Origin: Demequina litorisediminis
GTDB lineage: Bacteria > Actinomycetota > Actinomycetes > Actinomycetales > Demequinaceae
Assembly (NCBI RefSeq): GCF_030161615.1
Contig: NZ_BSUN01000001.1
Coordinates: 2,232,001-2,296,000 of the forward strand
DNA: 64,000 nt
Direction of reading: 5' to 3'
The notes under the pieces are model-generated. The model was not told the DNA's origin, did no database searches, and saw nothing but the letters and a program-made list of their open reading frames with translations. Both the position numbers and the translations under genes were made by a program. Below, piece after piece: positions 60,167 to 64,000 of the stretch (position 1 is its first letter; each line of letters starts with the position of its first letter).

Positions 60167-61510
60167 ATGCACGAGATCACCTGCCCGCACTGCGGCAAGG
60201 CCTTCACCGTCGACGAGGCGGGCTACGCGGACATCGTGAACCAGGTCCGCACCAAGGAGTTCGATGCCGAACTCGAGAAGCGCCTCCACCTCGCCGCGGC
60301 CGAGAAGAAGGCAGCCGTCGACCTCGCCACCTCCGAGGCCGCCGCCGCATCGCAGAAGGTCGCCTCCGAGAAGGACGCCGAGATCCAGGCCCTCAAGTCG
60401 CAGGCTCGAGGCCTCCGGGACCCGCCAGGAACTCGCCGTGGCCGACGCCCTCAGGGCCGTCGAGAAGGAGCGCGACACCCTCGCCGCCCAGGTCGAGCAG
60501 GCAAAGGTGACGAGCGCATCGGCCGCCGAACTGGCCGAGGCCAAACTCGCCGCCGAACTCCAGAAGGCCGCCGCCGCCCAGTCCGCGCAGATCTCCGAGC
60601 TCCAGCACTCGCTCGAGAAATCAGCGCTCGAGAAGTCGCACGCCGAGGCAGCCCTCAAGGAGAAGCACGCCGCCGAGCCTCGCCGCGCGAGAGATTCAGA
60701 TCAAGGACCGCGACGACGCCATCGAGCGCCTCAAGGACATGAAGGCGCGCCTGTCCACCAAAATGGTCGGCGAAACCCTCGAACAGCACTGCGAGTACGA
60801 GTTCAACCGCATGCGTCCCATGGGCTTTCAGAACGCCTACTTCGAGAAGGACAACGACGCCTCCACCGGTTCCAAGGGCGACTACATCTTCCGCGAGGCC
60901 GACCCCCAGGGCACCGAGATCGTCTCCATCATGTTCGAGATGAAGAACGAGTCCGACACCACGGCCACCAAGCACAAGAACGAGGACTTCTTCAAGGAAC
61001 TCGACAAGGACCGCAACGAGAAGGGCTGCGAGTACGCCGTCCTCGTCACGCTCCTCGAACCTGAGAACGAGGCTCTACAACTCGGGCATCGTCGACGTCT
61101 CCCACCGCTACCCCAAGATGTACGTGGTGCGCCCACAGTTCTTCATCCCCATCATCACCTTGCTGCGCAACGCCGCCCAAAGCGCGTTGGCCTACAAGCA
61201 GGAACTCGCCCTCGTGCGCGCCCAGAACATCGACATCACCAACTTCGAGACCGAACTCGAGGACTTCAAGGATCGTTTCGGCCGCAACTGGCGCCTCGCT
61301 TCCGACGGCTTCGAGGAGGCAGTCAAGCGCATCGACGAAGCCATCAAGGACCTTGAGAAGACCAAGCAGGCCCTGCACAAGTCCGCCAACAACTTGCGCC
61401 TCGCCAATGACAAGGCCGAGGACCTGACCATCAAGAAACTCACCCGCGGCAACCCCACCATGGCCGCCAAGTTCGCCGAACTGGAAGCGGGGGACAGCCG
61501 CCTGGATTAG
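60167..61510 (+). CDS. DUF2130-family coiled-coil protein
   Basis: About 446 residues. N-terminal zinc-knuckle-like [20 protein letters not shown], a long coiled coil (residues about 30-200, rich in Ala/Glu/Lys), then the DUF2130 nuclease-like core [40 protein letters not shown] and [16 protein letters not shown]. The D...E-x-K arrangement (GDYIF and FEMKNE) is compatible with a PD-(D/E)XK fold (inference). Errors: AGCT insertions 60401-60407, 60675-60681, 61069-61075. RBS GAGGAGGAG. Confidence 0.88.
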
Positions 61511-61639
61511 TGCCCACGGGCCCGGCACCACCGCTGGCCCCAGAAATACATCACGATTTCGCAACCGACCCAGCGGAATCTCGTGCGCACTGGAAGAGTT
61601 GACGGTGATGGCACGCAGTCCCCACACCTTGGAGGAAAC

Positions 61640-62074
61640 GTGACTGTCCCCGAGTTCTCACTGGGCGCTCTCAGGCCAGGTCGCGTGGGGCGCAACCCCG
61701 CGCACACATCGGCCGCTCGCGCCTCGGCTACCGAACCCGCCGCAACCGCGCCGCACCTGTGGCTCGACGACGTCGCCGAAGCCGAGGCGCACGCCGAGCA
61801 CCCCGCCCCCGCGCACGCTGCCGGTGCCCACGCGACCCCGCTCGAGCACTTCGATACCCGTGCCGGAGTCTCGCTGGCCGCGGTGCTACTTAAGGTGGCA
61901 GCCATCGCCGCCATGCTCGCCCTCGTGTACGTCGCCATCACCGACGGCTGGATTGCCTCTGCCACGGCATCGCTGTCGAGTTGGTGGGCGAGTGACATCG
62001 CGCCCTACGTCGCAATCGACATCGTCCCTTCGCCCCACGAGGGCGGTGGCTCCTTCACCGCGGGCGTCGGGTGA
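61640..62074 (+). CDS. Single-pass membrane protein of unknown function
   Basis: 144 residues: disordered Ala/His/Pro-rich N-terminus, helix VLLKVAAIAAMLALVYVAIT, short tail. GTG start with RBS GGAGGAAAC. GTGA overlap with the downstream YbaK gene. No family recognised. Confidence 0.65.
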   Translation: MTVPEFSLGALRPGRVGRNPAHTSAARASATEPAATAPHLWLDDVAEAEAHAEHPAPAHAAGAHATPLEHFDTRAGVSLAAVLLKVAAIAAMLALVYVAITDGWIASATASLSSWWASDIAPYVAIDIVPSPHEGGGSFTAGVG

Positions 62075-62556
62075 GCGACACTCCCGCGCTGCGTGCGCTC
62101 GCCGACCTGGGCATCGACTACGACGTCACCGAACACGGCCCCGTGCGCTCCCTCCAAGAGGCGGCCGATGCCCGGGGCATCGACCCGTACCAAATCCTCA
62201 AGACCCTCGTGGTGCGCCGAGGCGACGACGACTTCCTATTCGTCCTCGTCCCCGGCGATCGCCAGATCGCCTGGCCAAAACTCCGCGAGCACCTCGGCGT
62301 GAGCCGCCTGTCCATGCCCGACAAGGACGTGGCGCGCGACGTCACCGGATACGAACGGGGCACCATCACACCGTTCGGGTCGCGCGTCTCGCCCGCCGGA
62401 ACTCCGTGGCCCGTGATCGCCGACCGCCTCGTCGTCTCGCGGGAGGGCCCGGTGTCGATCGGCGGGGGAGCGCACGGCGTCGCCGCCTCTCTCCATCCCG
62501 CCGTCCTCGTTGAGGTGCTCGACGCCACCGTGGCGGACGTCACCGAGCAAGCCTGA
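62071..62556 (+). CDS. YbaK/EbsC-type Cys-tRNA(Pro) deacylase
   Basis: 161 residues. YbaK fold: DPYQILKTLVVRRGDDDFLF with the catalytic Lys, LSMPDKDVARDVTGYERGTI and TPFGSRVSPAG. Removes Cys misattached to tRNA-Pro (family knowledge). GTG start, intact. Confidence 0.88.
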   Translation: MSDTPALRALADLGIDYDVTEHGPVRSLQEAADARGIDPYQILKTLVVRRGDDDFLFVLVPGDRQIAWPKLREHLGVSRLSMPDKDVARDVTGYERGTITPFGSRVSPAGTPWPVIADRLVVSREGPVSIGGGAHGVAASLHPAVLVEVLDATVADVTEQA

Positions 62557-62560
62557 GGCC

Positions 62561-62589
62561 GCGCCGCGCGAGACCCGCACGCGCGGCGC
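62561..62589. terminator. Hairpin between convergent genes
   Basis: GCGCCGCGCG (62561-62570) and CGCGCGGCGC (62580-62589), nine-base loop. No T-tract. Confidence 0.6.
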
Positions 62590-62644
62590 GAGCCCCTCCG
62601 CTCACGCCGCGCGCGCTTCCCCTCAGCGGCCCTCGAACACCTGT

Positions 62645-64000
62645 CTAGGCGGCCGGGTCGTACCAGAATGTGGAGTGCAGGCTCGTGAACGAGTCGCCAC
62701 CCGTGATGCCTCCACCCATGAGGTGGATGGTGTCGCCGATGGTCGCCGCGGCCGCCCCGTGACGTCCCGTCGGCAGCGGCGCCAGCGTCCGCCACGTCAG
62801 CGTCAGCGGATCCCATTCCTCCACCACCGTGTAGCCACCACCACCCGGCGCGCTCTCACCGCCGATGACCTGCACCTTGCCGTGGAGCATGCCCACCGAA
62901 GCGTTGCGTCGTGCCGTCGGGAGGGATGAGCCCACCGTCCAGTTACCGGTGGACAGGTTCCAGACCTCGGTGTTCGACATCTGGGCATTTACGGCCGCCC
63001 CGCCCCCGCTCGTGGTGCGACCGCCGAACACGAACAGCCTGTTGTTGGTCGCCGCCATCGCGAACGCGTCGCGCGGGGTGTTGAGCGAGTTCATCGTGGC
63101 CCACGTGCCGGTGGCCGGGTCGAACCGCTCCACGGCACCCGAGGACACGCCGCTGGCCAGCATGCCGCCCGCGACGTAGAGCAGGCCGCCAAGTTCGGCG
63201 ACGCCGCCTCCGCCGCGTGCCGTCGGCATGTCGGGTAGCGCCGTCCAGGTATCCGTGGACGGGTCGTACACGGCGGCGTTGTTCACGGCCCCACCCGTGG
63301 CGGTCGTCTGGCCGCCGAAGGCGTAGAGCCTTGCCGTCGTAGGCCACCACCATCGGCGCCTCAACCGCCTCGCCGGGCAGCGGGGCGACCTCGGTCCAGG
63401 TGCCTGCCTCGGAGTCGTACGCGAGCACCTCGTTGGACGGGCCGGAGTCGTCCTTGCCGCCCACCACGTAGGCGGTGTCGCCGATCGCGGCGCCTCCCGC
63501 CTCGAGCTTCGCGCCCGGCAGCGGCTCCGCGCTCTCCCAGCACCCCGGTCCCTGCGGGATGACGGTCGTGACCTGCGAGCCGCCAAACTCGCCCACGAAG
63601 AACACGCCATTCGGTCCCTGGGCGATCGGCAGCGGGTCGTCGAACCCGGTGACCAGGTTGTCGGCATGGACCACCGAGCGCCCATCCTCGGAGAGCCTGA
63701 ACTCGGGTCACCGAGTCGCCCACCGAGTAGTTGGTGATCAGCAGGTCGCCGTCGAGCGCCCCACAGGCCACGTCGCCGTCGTACTCGATGATGCCGTCCG
63801 CGGACCGGTTGAGCCCCAGGTCCCAGATGGCAGGCGTGTAGTTGGGCAGCGGATCAACGCCCTGGAACGTCCCGTCCCCGAACACGCACTCATCACGGTA
63901 GGGGTTCGGGTGTCCGTAGTAGTTGCCCTCCTCGAGGAGGTACAGGCTGTCGCCCTGCGCCCCGGGGTTGTCCGTTTCGAGGTCCGCGAGGCCCGTGCAG
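62645..64000 (-). CDS. Sorbosone-dehydrogenase-like/kelch-repeat secreted protein (partial)
   Basis: Runs off the right edge, so the N-terminus is missing. The visible first part (EEGNYYGHPNPYRDECVFGD, YDGDVACGALDGDLLITNYS) is the end of a PQQ-type glucose/sorbosone dehydrogenase beta-propeller. It is followed by at least five kelch repeats (AAIGDTAYVVGGKDDSG, LYAFGGQTT, LLYVAGGM, LFVFGGRTT, MGGGITGG). Two errors: AGCT insertions 63693-63699 and 63326-63332. No anchor is visible at the C-terminus. Likely an exported carbohydrate-related or adhesive protein. Confidence 0.82.

Noticed and set aside
18743..61075. Programmed ribosomal frameshifting at AGGCT/AGCCT
   Set aside because: No slippery heptamer is common to the sites, they occur in all protein classes, and both G and C insertions occur. 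Only the IS3 orfA/orfB junction (CCAAAAG) looks programmed.
904..63699. Dozens of apparent pseudogenes
   Set aside because: The breaks concentrate at AGCT and at G/C runs, and one-base corrections restore full conserved motifs, so decay of the genes is not the explanation.

Overview
The window is high-GC DNA, coding throughout, with short gaps, frequent 4-base gene overlaps, GTG and TTG starts, and many genes with a TAGCGT-like -10 hexamer 6-8 bases before the start codon (leaderless transcription). With the families present (HtaA and HmuTUV haem uptake, DUF222/HNH, DUF6318, SAV_915, DUF4287, PASTA lipoprotein) this points to an actinobacterium, probably Micrococcales. A Demequina- or Cellulomonas-like host is only a guess. 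I saw no rRNA, tRNA or CRISPR array.

The main caution for any reader is that roughly half of the genes are broken by single-base indels, and these are not random. In about 70 places the tetramer expected from the protein alignment, AGCT, is written AGGCT or AGCCT. Removing the extra base restores a conserved family motif in almost every case. A smaller class is a run of G or C one base too short. I therefore annotate these genes as intact CDS and give the positions of the suspected errors. The few uninterrupted AGCT that I found all lie in GAGCTC.

Layout. 1-4 kb: a PadR regulator with a HAAS membrane protein, a four-helix membrane protein, a small winged-helix protein and a KefC-type antiporter. 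4-13.4 kb: a haem acquisition locus, with haem oxygenase, HmuT, HmuU and HmuV on the plus strand, and a very large wall- or membrane-anchored protein with five HtaA haem-binding domains on the minus strand; a MarR/VOC divergent pair lies between them. 14-20.2 kb: a membrane alpha/beta hydrolase and a sulfate importer operon (cysPTWA) ending in an Rrf2 regulator. 20.2-26.6 kb: a VOC protein, arginine deiminase, and a three-gene operon of PLP and FAD enzymes (cysteine-synthase-like, FAD/NAD(P)-binding, Y4yA-like) that looks like a small specialised-metabolite pathway, followed by a RraB-like gene. 26.7-31.7 kb: an intergenic repeat patch, a Cys-rich microprotein, TM2 protein, MFS exporter, SDR, DUF4287 protein and a DUF6318 lipoprotein/secreted protein pair.

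31.9-43.2 kb: MscS-type channel, MarR/Bcr-type efflux pair with a perfect palindromic operator, quinone oxidoreductase, GH114 glycosidase lipoprotein, SDR, UvrD-like helicase, membrane protein and GH42 beta-galactosidase. 43.2-45.8 kb: a compact type VII-secretion-like module (SAV_915, WXG-like small protein, long helical glycine-rich protein, membrane protein). 45.9-51.7 kb: small zinc-ribbon protein, flavin monooxygenase, DUF1611/amino-acid racemase operon behind a structured leader, and DUF2252.

51.8-57 kb is an accessory island that lacks the GGCCGATG/CATCGGCC octamer found about once per kb elsewhere. It carries a PASTA lipoprotein, an IS3-family element, and a divergent pair of MazG-type pyrophosphohydrolase and a PD-(D/E)XK-DUF2075 helicase that I consider the best candidate for an undescribed, probably defensive, system. 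57-64 kb returns to housekeeping genes: HbpS/GlcG-like, GNAT-like, DUF222-HNH, DUF2130, YbaK deacylase and a sorbosone-dehydrogenase/kelch fusion that runs off the right edge.
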